Positions 1-12,700 of a stretch of DNA of 64,000 nt are shown here, one piece after another. The stretch comes from Macquaria australasica (lineage: Eukaryota; Chordata; Actinopteri; Centrarchiformes; Percichthyidae): the NCBI GenBank assembly GCA_005408345.1, contig SEMN01000458.1:190764-254763 (forward strand). The letters are read 5' to 3'. The translations under genes and the position numbers were made by a program. Under the pieces are notes generated by a model. The model was not told the DNA's origin, searched no databases, and was given only the letters and a program-made list of their open reading frames with translations. Positions within the stretch are counted from its first letter, which is position 1. Each line of letters starts with the position of its first letter.

Positions 1-368
1 GCTGCAGGAGGAGGTTTAACATGCAGGAGGAGGTTTAAAAGCTGCAGGTGGAGGTTTAACATGCAGGAGGAGGTTTAACATGTGCAGGAGGAGGTTTAAC
101 AGCTGCAGGTGGAGGTTTAACGTGTGAAGGAGGAGGTTTAAAAGCTGCAGGAGGAGGTTTAACATGCAGGAGGAGGTTTAACAGCTGCAGGTGGAGGTTT
201 AACGTGCAGGAGGAGGTTTAACAGCTGCAGGTGGAGGTTTAACGTGTGAAGGAGGAGGTTTAAAAGCTGCAGGAGGAGGTTTAACGTGCAGGAGGAGGTT
301 TAACAGCTGCAGGTGGAGGTTTAACGTGTGAAGGAGGAGGTTTAAAAGCTGCAGGTGGAGGTTTAACC
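1..368. repeat. GC-skewed minisatellite, about 17-22 bp units
   Basis: Head-to-tail copies of a short unit built on gcaggaggaggtttaac. Variants differ by agg or tgg in the middle, by leaders gctgcagg, atgcagg or gtgtgaagg, and by endings taaca or taaaa. The variants recur in a partly regular order, so groups of units seem to have duplicated together. The array is cut by the left window edge and stops at about 368. No reading frame of interest runs through it. Confidence 0.93.
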
Positions 369-499
369 GTTTCTCACCCTTTCAGCGACTCTTCTGCCGC
401 AGATCACCAGAGAACAGCGAAGCATTTCGGTTCAGCTTTCTTCCACAGTGTCTCACGCACTCACTTTCCCCTCGGATCGTTGGAAACGCACATTAGAAA

Positions 500-612
500 C
501 AGCTTTGAAAGGATGTTCGCTGCGTGAAAGGTCGCGCTGGCGTGTTGGCGCGTGTCGATGACGTAACGCGGGCGCAGCTGCGACGCCTCGCGGCAGGAAG
601 CGGAAGCTCCCA
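500..612. promoter_or_regulatory. CpG-rich promoter-like patch, gene not in window
   Basis: A short stretch much richer in CpG than its surroundings. It contains a CRE-like tgacgtaa and two adjacent ETS-like cores (aggaagcggaag). No exon with coding potential is attached on either side. It could be the promoter or first exon of a gene continuing left of the window, or a decayed promoter. This is inference from base composition and motifs only. Confidence 0.3.
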
Positions 613-635
613 GACAAAAGCACGTGTGTGTGTAC

Positions 636-1196
636 CTGTGAGTACTGCTCAGGTACTGTACTCAGGTACACATTTGAGATACTTCACTACATTGATTTGA
701 CAGCTTTAGTTACTAGTTACTTTACATATTAAAAACACAGGAACAGCTCACACAACGATGCTTTCTTATGAATTAAACTAACAGTTTATACCAGTACAGC
801 TAAAACGATTAGTCGATCGATCAATCAATTAGTCAACTGACAGAAAACTAATTGGCAACTATTTTGAGAATTTTTTTCAGGCGTTTAATTTTGTTGTTCT
901 TGAGCAAAAACTTTTCATGGTTCCAGATTTGCTGCTTTTCCTTTTAATTGTCTTAATTTATTTTGAATAATTTTGAGGTTTGAACAGAAAAAAATCCTGC
1001 TTTTACATGAATGAAATGAAAGGAATGATCATCTAATGAGATCAGATATAAGAGTAGAGGTTTAAGTACATTTTCCTGATTCTACTTAAATACTTTTACT
1101 TAAGAAACGTTTTCAATGCAAGACTTTTACTTGTAACAGAGTATTTTTACAGGGTGGTATTAGTAGGCTACTTTGGAATACTTGCTCCACCACTTG
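636..1196. mobile_element. Miniature inverted-repeat element (CAGTGGTGGAA family), with a second element nested in it
   Basis: The left part (tactgctcaggtactgtactc, gacagctttagttactagtt) and the right part (acttttacttgtaacagagt, ending ctccaccacttg) match the outer parts of a better preserved copy at 61388-61910. Bases about 805-960 belong to a different family (cgattagtcgatcgatcaat), also seen near 61215, and look inserted into the first. No coding capacity. Confidence 0.6.
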
Positions 1197-1479
1197 TTAT
1201 TGGTCTGTGATATTCCTATTAATATTAGTCAAATAAAGGAGGTTTCTTGTAAAGTTACAGTCTTATTAGTGCGATATTCCCTGGTTTTGTTTCCCTGGAC
1301 ATCCTTACCAAGACGCAGAGAAGGCAAGGTAACAAAATGAGGGATTTTCAAGACTTTGATGATGCCCACCTAATTTGACTAACTGCGACTGCTGAAGCCA
1401 TTAGCTTAAACCCTGGAATGTATTTTTGCACAGAAAAAGGACTGTGGATTTTGTGAATTTATTCTTTAAGTCTGCGACG

Positions 1480-2751
1480 CCGAAGGTCGGCACGCCCAGG
1501 TCCCTGCCCTTGCCTGCCGCCCGGCTAACACTGCACCCAACCCCAGAAAGGAGACTGTGACCGATTGTCGAACCTCGGATCCAGGAGGAGCAATGTGGAT
1601 TCCGTCCTGGCCGTGGCACAGTGGACCAGCTCTTTATTCTTGCAGGGCTGCTGGGGGGTTCATGGGAGTTTGCCCATCCAGTCTACATGTGTTTAGTCGA
1701 CTTGGAGAAAGCTTTCGACCGTGTCCCCCGGGGGATCCTGTGGGGGGTACTGCGGGAGTATGGGGTACCGGGGTCGCTGCTACAAGCCATCCGGTCCCTA
1801 TATAACCGAAGTGAGTGCTGTGTCCTCATTCTTGGCACAAAGTCAAACACGTTCCAAGTGGGTGTTGGACTCCGCCAGGGCTGCCCCTTGTCACCAATTC
1901 TGTTTGTGATATTCATGGACAGGATTTCAAGGCGGAGATGATGTGGTTCTGTTGGCTTCATCGGGCTGTGACCTTCAGCATGCACTGGGGCGGTTTGCAG
2001 CCGAGTGTGAAGCGGCTGGGATGAGAGTCAGCACCTCCAAGTCCGAGGCCATGGTTCTCAGCCGGAAAACGGTGGACTGCCCCCTTTGGGTTGGAGGTGA
2101 GTTACTGCCCCAGACGGGGGAGTTCAAGTATCTCGGGGTCTTGTTCACGAGTGATGGTAAGATGGAGCGTGAGATGGACAGGCGGATCGGTGCAGCATCA
2201 GCAGTAATGCGGGCATTGTACCGGACCGTGGTGGTGAAGAGGGAGCTGAGCCGGAAGGCAAAGCTTTCGATTTACCAGTCGATCTACGTTCCAACCCTCA
2301 CCTATGGTCATGAGCTTTGAGTAGTGACCGAAAGAATGAGATTGCGGATACAAGCGGCCGAAATGAGTTTCCTCCCCAGGGTAGCTGGGCTCACCCTTAA
2401 AGATAGGGAAAGGAGCTCGGACATCCGGAGGGAGCTCGGAGTAGAGCCGCTGCTCCTTCGCATCGAAAGGAGCCAGTTGAGGTGGTTCGGGCATCTGATT
2501 AGGATGCCTCCTGGACGCCTCCCTTTAGAGGTTTTCCGGGCACGTCCAACTGGTAGGAGGCCCCGGGGCAGACCCAGAACACGCTGGAGGGATTATATAT
2601 CTCATCTGGCCTGGGAACGCCTTGGGGTCCCCCAGGAGGAGCTGGAAAGCGTTGCCGGGGAGAGGGGCGTCTGAACAACCCTACTTAACCTGCTGCCACC
2701 GCGACCTGGCCCCGGATAAGCGGAAGAAAATGGATGGATGGATGGATGGAT
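1480..2751 (+). mobile_element. 5'-truncated Rex3-like (RTE clade) LINE
   Basis: A non-LTR retrotransposon fragment in plus orientation that keeps the reverse transcriptase core and the C-terminal part. It ends in a tail of tggatgga repeats (2731-2751), as expected for RTE/Rex3 3' ends. The RT motif RQGCPLSP is encoded near 1873, and its DNA closely resembles the region used for Rex3 PCR primers, as I recall them. The 5' part (endonuclease) is missing. It lies just downstream of the AHNAK-like gene, in opposite orientation. Rex3 is recognised from memory; I could not search a repeat library. Confidence 0.85.
1557..2674 (+). pseudogene. Broken reverse transcriptase of the Rex3-like LINE
   Basis: The RT reading is split over at least four open segments. 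It begins in one frame (1557 to about 1700) and continues in another (1621-1941: DLEKAFDRVPRGILWG, GVGLRQGCPLSPILF). It resumes at 1943 with VVLLASSGCDLQHALGRFAA and EFKYLGVLFTSDGKMEREMD. At about 1930 a deletion removed the stretch that should lead into the catalytic FADD motif; only the following VVLLAS remains. At 2317-2319 a TGA stands where a tryptophan codon is usual, directly after LTYGHEL. The rest (2324-2674, RLPLEVFRARPTGRRPRGRP) is open to a stop. The copy cannot make active RT. Confidence 0.88.
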
Positions 2752-3738
2752 ATTCTTTAAGAAAAATGCTGATAAATTATTATATTTTTATTATTTAATA
2801 CCAATCCAACATAATACACACTAACATAAAAATGTCAATATTCCAATTGATATTTTAAAATTTAAAGAGAACAGGTCCTACATTCTCTTTCTTTTAATAC
2901 AGCAGCACAATATGAATTTGGAAACAAACATTGTATATATATATTTCTATATATATATCTTTATTTTTTCATACAATATAATAACAAAATGACATGGTGT
3001 GTCCATTGTAACCAATTTCAATCACTACATGGTCACCTTTAAAAAGTCCATTGATATAGTTTAATATATAGTAATCTTAAATAATTGCATTATCATTTAT
3101 CATATTATTGCTCAAAAATGTTGAAGCAAAAATGCTTATAAAAATGATATAAACTCAACTCTATACATACCCAATGAATATAAAATAAAGAGGGTGTTTC
3201 AAAAGTATAGACATACAATATAATACAAACTGGACATTTTAACATTCAGTTGATAATATATAACAAAACAACTTACATCCTATGATCTTGTATAAGTACC
3301 CTAAAATCCACAAATTCCCTCTTTAAGTTTCAACATCAGTAATAAACTGGAGAGAAAATTTGGGGATTTTGGAGGTTTTGGGTGCCATAACTTAACTATA
3401 ATGTACATAGAAAGAATACCTACTTTTCAAACAAGTATTGTATAGTGCCAACATTTGTACAAATTACAAAATGTGAAAAAGTTTGAATTTACATATAAAA
3501 AACAAGTGAAAGAATGCTGCATTGTAATGTAGGTTGCATCGTTACAAAGCAACACAACTGGCTTTATTTACAAAAAAAAAAACTTAAATGAGGCAGGAAG
3601 TGACATATTTCAAAAATGCAAAAGCATAAATCATACAAGAACATATAACTGCTTAAATCACAATAAATAAACCAAATATAAAAAGCACACTAAATGAAAC
3701 ATTTGGTATCGCTAATGGAAACATCAGTTGTTTGAAAC
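2752..3738 (-). other. Probable 3' UTR and 3' flank of the AHNAK-like gene
   Basis: AT-rich sequence with no coding signal between the stop codon of the AHNAK-like gene and the tail of the LINE. Minus-strand AATAAA hexamers (tttatt on plus) occur at about 3562 and again near 2960. Either could end the mRNA; which one is used cannot be told. Confidence 0.45.
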
Positions 3739-6700
3739 CTACATGAGGTTGGAGAAAAAGAAAGTTGACCCTTTTGCGTCATTTTCACCTGGAACTTCAA
3801 GGTCCACATTCCTTGGATGAAAGTTAGGCCCCCCAAGTGTGTTATATTTGCGGTTTGGCAAACTTTGATTTTGTGCTTCAGTAGGAAATACAGTGACGTA
3901 GTATCCACCAGAACTGTCAGGTACTCTTATTCTTGGATCTTGAGAGTGATGTGGCAAACGTGCATTGGGTACCGGCTGCATTGTTCTCTGGTGCTTTGAG
4001 TATATATCAATGTCACCAGGAGAAATTCCTCTGGTATGTCTGGGGTCCCTCATGTTAATATTAACGCCTGATGGGTAGATCCCCTGTTCATAGTTATGTG
4101 ATGGCTGAAAGTCCAGTTTTGAACCTCTGGCTCTAAGCACATGATCCTTTTCTGTGAAATCATCAATGTTGAGATCTGAATGGTTGTAATCAATATGGTG
4201 GCCTAAATGAGCATCCACCACAGGGTAGCTGGACCTTACTTTGGTCCTAGGTGACTGTCTATCAGCGTGATGAAGTCTGGCATCTTCATCTATGTCCAGG
4301 ACAGGCATTCTCATGCTTACCCCTGTGATATCTGATCTGCGATTCTTATAAGAAGGTCCTTTGAAATTTAGTGAAGGATCATCAATGTTAAGATCTGGAG
4401 ATTTTAAATGCAGCTGTGGATTCTGGATTGCTGCCTTTGGCATGCTGAGGTCCATGTTTGGAGCACTAACCTTTGGACCTGTGAAATTCCCTTTCAACTC
4501 TGGTGGTTTCATATTCAGTTTTACATTTGGAGGAGACATATCCAGATTTGTTGGTCTCAGAGATGCACCAAAGTCAATATCAGACCCTGCCCCAAGATCT
4601 GGGCCTCCAAACTGAGGCAGCTTGAAAGAAGGGAGTTTTAATTTTCTGTCTGCCCAATCAAGATCAGCCTGAGGACCCTGGAAGTTTCCTGTGGGAACAT
4701 TCATGTCAACATCTGGACCTCTTATTCCTCCTTTGACTTGAGGGGCAGTAAAGTTCATGTTAGGTTGTCCTATGTTACCATTTATTCCTAGATCAGGACG
4801 TTTGGCATTGAGATCTAGCTTGGGACCTGTGAACTTGGCATCGGTCAAATCTAAGTCTGGCATACTTACACCAGGGCCTGACACTTTAGGTCCTGACATA
4901 TTTATGTCTGGTGTTCTTGTCTTAGGTCCAGAGATACTGAGGTCTGGTGCATTTAAACTTGGCATTTTAAATTTTCCTTTTGGACCATTAACATCTACAT
5001 TTGGGATATTTAGATCTGGTCCCTGTAGGTCCCCATTTATGTCAACATTGGGGCCTTTTGGCATCTTGATTTTGGGCTTTTTGAGATTTACATCAGAGAA
5101 ACCCATGTTGACATCTGGAGTGTTCATATCTAACTTGGGGGCTTTAAGGTCCATGTTTGGTAAGCCTAACTTGGGGGCATCAATTCGACCTTTCATTTTT
5201 GGAGCTTTGAGATTCAAATCTGGAGTTTTCAGGTCTGAATTTATGTTCAATTTTGGTCCTTTCGGTAATTTGGCATTAAGATCTGGTGACTTGAGGTCAA
5301 AGTTTGGGCCATCTAACTTTGGACCAGAAAACCCCACATCAGGCATTTTCAAATGTGGCTTTTTTAATTTTCCCGATGGGCTGCCAAAATCAACACCTGG
5401 CATTTCAATGTCAGTTTTGGACCCTTTGAGGTTGACATTGGGTGCATTGATGTCAGTGTGTGGGACATCGAACTTGCCATCAATCTCAGGTCCTTTTAGG
5501 CTTGGTAGATTCATTTTAGGCATTTTTAATTTGGGCATTTTCAGCTTTGTTTTGGGTGAACCGATGTTAACATCTGGAGTGTTCATGTCAAATTTGGGAG
5601 CTTTAAGGTTCATGTTTGGTAAGTTTAAGTCAGGGGCATCAACTCCACCCTTTAGCTTTGGAGATTTCAGACTCAAATCTGGTGATTTCAGATCTGTGTT
5701 TATGTCCATGTTTGGCCCTTTTGGTAATGTACCTGAAAGATTGAATTTAGGAGATTTCAATTTGCCTGAGGGAGCATTAACATCCCAGTCTGGAGCATGA
5801 AGCTCTGCCTTTGGTTTTGTCAGTGTTGGCATCTTCAGTTTACCTGATGGCATGTCTAAGTTGAGCTTTGGGGTATTGAGGTCCAGTTTGGGACTTTTAA
5901 GATCAACCTTGGGCATGTTTAGATCTGGTGCATTTATTCCACCATGGATGTTAGGACCAGATATATCTAGGTCAGGTGATTTGAGGTCCAAGTTAGGGCC
6001 ATCTAACTTTGGACCAGAAAAGCCAAAATCAGGCATGTTCAAATTTGGCTTTTTAAATTTTCCAGATGGACCAGAAATATCAACATTTGGCATTCCTACA
6101 TCAGCTTTAGGACCTTTAAGATTGACATTGGGTACATTTACGTCAACATCTGGACCATCTAAGTTTCCATCAATCTCAGGTCTCTTTAGGCTAGGAACAC
6201 TAAATTTAGGCATCCTGAGTTTGGGCATTTTGAATTTTGCTTTGGGTGAACCAATGTTGACATCTGGAGAATTCATATCTAACTTGGGAGCTTTAAGGTT
6301 CATGTTTGGTAAGTTCAAGTCAGGGGCATCAACTCCACCCTTTAGCTTTGGAGCTTTCAGACTCAAATCTGGTGATTTCAGATCTGTGTTTATGTCCATG
6401 TTTGGCCCTTTTGGTAATGTACCTGAAAGATTGAATTTAGGAGATTTCAATTTGCCTGAGGGAGCATTAACATCCCAGTCTGGAGCATGAAGCTCTGGCA
6501 TTTTCAGTTTACCTGATGGCATGTCTAAGTTGAGCTTTGGGGTATTGAGGTCCAGTTTGGGGCTTTTAAGATCAACCTTGGGCATGTTTAGGTCTGGTGC
6601 ATTTATTCCACCATGGATGTTAGGACCAGATATATCTAGGTCAGGTGATTTGAGGTCCAAGTTAGGGCCATCTAACTTTGGACCAGAAAAGCCAAAATCA

Positions 6701-9700
6701 GGCATGTTCAAATTTGGCTTTTTAAATTTTCCAGATGGACCAGAAATATCAACATTTGGCATTCCTACATCAGCTTTAGGGCCTTTAAGATTGACATTGG
6801 GTACATTTACGTCAACATCTGGACCATTTAAGTTTCCATCAATCTCAGGTCTCTTTAGGCTAGGAACACTAAATTTAGGCATCCTGAGTTTGGGCATTTT
6901 GAATTTTGCTTTGGGTGAACCAATGTTGACATCTGGAGAATTCATATCTAACTTGGGAGCTTTAAGGTTCATGTTTGGTAAGTTCAAGTCAGGGGCATCA
7001 ACTCCACCCTTTAGCTTTGGAGATTTCAGACTCAAATCTGGTGATTTCAGATCTGTGTTTATGTCCATGTTTGGCCCTTTTGGTAATGTACCTGAAAGAT
7101 TGAATTTAGGAGATTTCAATTTGCCTGAGGGAGCATTAACATCCCAGTCTGCAGCATGAAGCTCTGCCTTTGGTTTTGTCAGTGTTGGCATCTTCAGTTT
7201 ACCTGATGGCATGTCTAAGTTGAGCTTTGGGGTATTGAGGTCCAGTTTGGGACTTTTAAGATCAACCTTGGGCATGTTTAGGTCTGGTGCATTTATTCCA
7301 CCATGGATGTTAGGACCAGATATATCTAGGTCAGGTGATTTGAGGTCCAAGTTAGGGCCATCTAACTTTGGACCAGAAAAGCCAAAATCAGGCATGTTCA
7401 AATTTGGCTTTTTAAATTTTCCAGATGGACCAGAAATATCAACATTTGGCATTCCTACATCAGCTTTAGGACCTTTAAGATTGACATTGGGTACATTTAC
7501 GTCAACATCTGGACCATCTAAGTTTCCATCAATCTCAGGTCTCTTTATGCTAGGAACACTAAATTTAGGCATCCTGAGTTTGGGCATTTTGAATTTTGCT
7601 TTGGGTGAACCAATGTTGACATCTGGAGAATTCATATCTAACTTGGGAGCTTTAAGGTTCATGTTTGGTAAGTTCAAGTCAGGGGCATCAACTCCACCCT
7701 TTAGCTTTGGAGCTTTCAGACTCAAATCTGGTGATTTCAGATCTGTGTTTATGTCCATGTTTGGCCCTTTTGGTAATGTACCTGAAAGATTGAATTTAGG
7801 AGATTTCAATTTGCCTGAGGGAGCATTAATATCCCAGTCTGGAGCATGAAGCTCTGGCATTTTCAGTTTACCTGATGGCATGTCTAAGTTGAGCTTTGGG
7901 GTATTGAGGTCCAGTTTGGGGCTTTTAAGATCAACCTTGGGCATGTTTAGGTCTGGTGCATTTATTCCACCATGGATGTTAGGACCAGATATATCTAGGT
8001 CAGGTGATTTGAGGTCCAAGTTAGGGCCATCTAACTTTGGACCAGAAAAGCCAAAATCAGGCATGTTCAAATTTGGCTTTTTAAATTTTCCAGATGGACC
8101 AGAAATATCAACATTTGGCATTCCTACATCAGCTTTAGGACCTTTAAGATTGACATTGGGTACATTTACATCAACATCTGGACCATTTAAGTTTCCATCA
8201 ATCTCAGGTCCCTTTAGGCTAGGAACACTAAATTTAGGCATCCTGAGTTTGGGCATTTTGAATTTTGCTTTGGGTGAACCAATGTTGATATCTGGAGAAT
8301 TCATATCTAACTTGGGAGCTTTAAGGTTCATGTTTGGTAAGTTCAAGTCAGGGGCATCAACTCCACCCTTTAGCTTTGGAGCTTTCAGACTCAAATCTGG
8401 TGATTTCAGATCTGTGTTTATGTCCATGTTAGGCCCTTTTGGTAATGTACCTGAAAGATTGAATTTAGGAGATTTCAATTTGCCTGAGGGAGCATTAACA
8501 TCCCAGTCTGGAGCATGAAGCTCTGGCATTTTCAGTTTACCTGATGGCATGTCTAAGTTGAGCTTTGGGGTATTGAGGTCCAGTTTGGGGCTTTTAAGAT
8601 CAACCTTGGGCATGTTTAGGTCTGGTGCATTTATTCCACCACTGAGGTTAGGGCCAGAGATATTGAGGTCAGGTGATTTGAGGTCCAAGTTAGGGCCATC
8701 AAACTTTGGACCAGAAAAGCCAAAATCAGGCATGTTCAAATTTGGCTTTTTAAATTTTCCAGATGGACCAGAAATATCAACACCTGGCATTCCTACATCA
8801 GCTTTAGGACCTTTAACATTGACATTGGGTACATTTACATCAACATCTGGACCATCTAAGTTTCCATCAATCTCAGGTCCCTTTAGGCTAGGAACACTAA
8901 ATTTAGGCATCCTGAGTTTGGGCATTTTGAATTTTGCTTTGGGTGAACCAATGTTGACATCTGGAGTATTCACATCGAGCTTGGGAGCTTTAAGGTCCAT
9001 ATTAGGGAAGTCCAAGTCAGGGGCATCAACACCACCCTTTAGCTTCGGAGCTTTCAGACTCAAATCTGGTGATTTCAGATCTGTGTTTATGTCCATGTTT
9101 GGTCCTTTTGGTAATGTACCTGAAAGATTGAATTTAGGAGATTTCAATTTGCCTGAGGGAGCATTAACATCCCAGTCTGGAGCATGAAGCTCTGCCTTTG
9201 GTTTTGCCAGTGTTGGCATCTTCAATTTAGGCATGTTTAGGTCTGGTGGATTTATTCCACCACTGAGGTTAGGGCCAGAGATATTGAGGTCAGGTGATTT
9301 GAGGTCCAGGTTGGGGCTGTCTAACTTTGGACCAGAAAGCCCCAAATCAGGCAAGTTCAAGTTTGGCATTTTGAATTTTCCCAATGGCCCAGCAACATCA
9401 ACATCTGGCATTTCCAAATCAGCTTTAGGACCTTTAAGATTGACATTGGGTGCATTAATATCCATGTCTGGACCATCCAAACTGCCATCGATCTCAGGCC
9501 CTTTTAGTCTTGGAAGACTAAATTTAGGCATCTTTAATTTTGCTTTGGGTGAACCAATGTTGACATTTGGAGTGTTCACATCTAACTCTGAAGCTTTAAG
9601 GTTCATGCTTGGTAAGTCCAAGTCAGGCGCTTCAATTCCACCCTTTATCTTTGGAGCTTTAAGACTCAGATTTGGTGATTTGAGATCTGTGTTTATGTCC

Positions 9701-12700
9701 AAATCTGGTCCCTTTGGCAATGTGCCTGAAAGGTTCAATTTAGGCATTTGAAATTTGGCCGAGGGAGCATCAACATGCATGTCAGGAGCATTCAAGTCAA
9801 TATTTGGTTTCTTCATTGCTGGTACTTTGAATTTACCTGAGGGCATATCTAAGTTGACATCTGGGCCAGAAAGATCTAGTTTGGGTTTTTTAAGGTCCAT
9901 CTCAGGCAAATTTAAATCTGGAGAACCAATAGCCCCTTTAAATTTGGGGGCAGAAAGATCAAAGTCTGGTGTCTTTAGCTCACCATCAAGCCCTTTCAGC
10001 TTTGGTCCTGACAGTGCAAAATCTGGCATTGTAAACTTCGGCATCTTCATTTTTCCTGATGGACTTCCAAACTCAGCATCAGGCATTTTCAGCTTTGACC
10101 TTGGGCCTTTGAGATCAAGTGAAGGTGCATCAATGTCAAACTCTGGCTTAAACAAATCAAGACCACCTGATGGCAGGTCTGGTCTGTTTAGAGATCCATC
10201 TATGTCAAAGTTTGCTCCTTTTGGACCTGACTGGTCTAAGCTGGGTATTTTCAGCTTTGGCATTGTGATTTTTCCCTTGGGTGAACCAATGTTTACATCT
10301 GAAGAGTGGAGGTCTAAATTTGGAGCTTTGAGATCCATGTTTGGTACACTCACGTCAGGAGCATCTATGCCTTTTATCTTTGGGGATTTCAGTGTTAGTT
10401 CAGGTGTTTTCATCCCTGCACTGATATCCACATCTTTTTTCTTTGGTAATGTGCCGAAGAGCTTAAATTTTGGATGTTTAAGCTTGCCAGAGGGAGCACC
10501 TGCATCAATGTCTAATCTACCAGAAGGCATATTAATATCCACATCTGGGGTATTAAGGTCTAGCTTTGGGTCTTTGAGATCAACTCCAGGCAATTCATAT
10601 TCAGGGACTTTAACTTTAGGCCCAGATAACCCAAAGCCTGGCATTTTCAGTTTTCCAGATGGGCTTGCAATATCCAAGTCAGCTGAGGGTATATTTAAGT
10701 CAACATTTGGGTCTGAAATTCCAGCTTTGAGATCTGGTGCTGCCAACCGCACATCTGGTCCCGCTAAATCTCCATTAAAACCTGGAACTTTAACATCTGG
10801 TAAATCAAATGTGGGCATTGTAAATTTAGGAGCCTTGTATTTTTGAGATGGACCTTTAATGTCAACCGATGGAGTGTCAATGGCTGACTTCGGTCTTTTT
10901 GTGTCAGCTTTGGGTAGATTTATAACAGGTGCATGAATCCCACCTTTTGTCTTTGGTGTTTTGAGACTTAGGTCAGGTGCTTTAACATCAGCTTCACTTT
11001 TGCCTGAGAACCCAAATTTGGGCATAGTGAATTTACCAGATGGGGCATCCATATCTAAATCTGGAGATTTAAGATCAATCTTTGATTTCTTAAGTGGCAT
11101 TTTTAATTCCCCTGAAGGCATGTCAAGATCTAAGTCAGGTCTTCCAGACAGACTGAGTTTACCTGATGGAACATCTGGGGTTCCTACATCTGGTGTCGTG
11201 ACCTCACATTCTGGACCACTAAAAGAAGGTCCAGAAAGGCCCAGGTCTGGCAGTTTGAATTTCGGCATTTTGAATTCTTTGTTTGTTCCTTCAATGCCCA
11301 CTTTGGGAACACCAGTGTCAAAGGATGGACCAGTGATATTTCTCCCATTAAGGTTTATCCCCATGTCAGGGATACCAACATCTGAACCATTTAAGTCCAT
11401 ACCTATTTCTGGAGCTCTAAAAGTTCTGTTGCTTTCCAGTCCAATTTGAGGTCTTTCAAGATTTGGCATTGTGAAGTCAACTGATGGACTATCAGTGTTT
11501 GGTATTTGCATACCAGCTGCAGTGTTGACGTTTGGACCCTCTGGTAATGTTCCAAACAGATGGAAGTCTGGAGCGTTAAGCTGTGGACTTCTAGCATTGA
11601 CCTTCAGTCTTGGTACCTGAGCTCCACTTAGAGCAGACGGTGGAAGGTTCAGATTACTGCCATATGTTAATTCTCCAGCATCATCAGATTGTGAATCACC
11701 ATCAACGTCTGTGGTCAAAGTCTTGGTTTTCAGAAGTCCAAAGTCAACTCCGAGGCGAGGCAACCCCATGTTGTGTTTTAGGTTGACCTTGGATGAGCCT
11801 GATGCAGTTGGCTTGGCGGCAACCTCCCCATTCACACAGCCCTCCTTAGCACCAAGCATGTCCCCTCTCATAAACTTCTTGATTTTGGCATTGTAGAGTT
11901 TGTTGTAGGAATCCTTCAGCATCTACAAATATAAACCACAACTTGGTTTTTGGAATATAACTATAATATCAAGGTTCCTTGTAACTATTCTCTAGCAGCT
12001 GGGGTGAGGATCAATTTTAGCATTGTTTCCATGACAATTAATGTAATGCAGATTGCAGTACAAAAACAGCTCTTAGTTGAACATTATAAAAGTGCTACCA
12101 GAATTAATGCCCTTTAAATTACAAGAAAACCAAATAAGAACTTTTGTTTTGGTTGAATCTGCATTAAAACGTTTAGCCTCAGAACATGTCAAAAAATGTG
12201 AGTGAACCAATGCTGCATGGAGGTGCATGAAGAAAGTGATTCATTAACTAATTCATTAATTCCATTTCACCTAATAATATCCGTATTCCACATACCGTGT
12301 CAGGACTCTTGGCACACTGGTCCAGATTTCCGAGGCTCTTGCTCAGGTTGTTCCTGGTGAGGACTTGGATCTTGTCATCAAACGGCTCCATCAGCTTCAG
12401 TACTTTTAACACCTCCTCTTTTGATAGTTGATCAAAATTGATTGTTGCCCCCACAACTTCATCCCCTGAAAAAGAAAAATCAAGCGTGTGCATAAAACAA
12501 CAGCTTGTTCCAGAGCATTCACATGCTCTCATGCAAATCATAGTGTGTCACTTAAAGGGTAGCCTTAGACTCAAAACCCTAAACCTGGCCCTAACAGTGC
12601 CAGGGAATTGGGTTTTGTCTAAAAGAATTACAGCGTGATACTCTGATTAATCAGCAAAGCAAACCTCCCAAACTAGAGGCTGAGTTTTTTCGTGAATCCT

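Noticed and set aside
4757..11449. Long open frames on the plus strand opposite the AHNAK-like exon (up to about 360 codons, several of exactly 212)
   Set aside because: They are the antisense reading of the tandem repeats. Their length and recurrence follow from the repeat period and the codon use of the Lys/Pro/Ser/Leu/Asp-rich sense protein. No similarity to known proteins and no splice or start context of their own.
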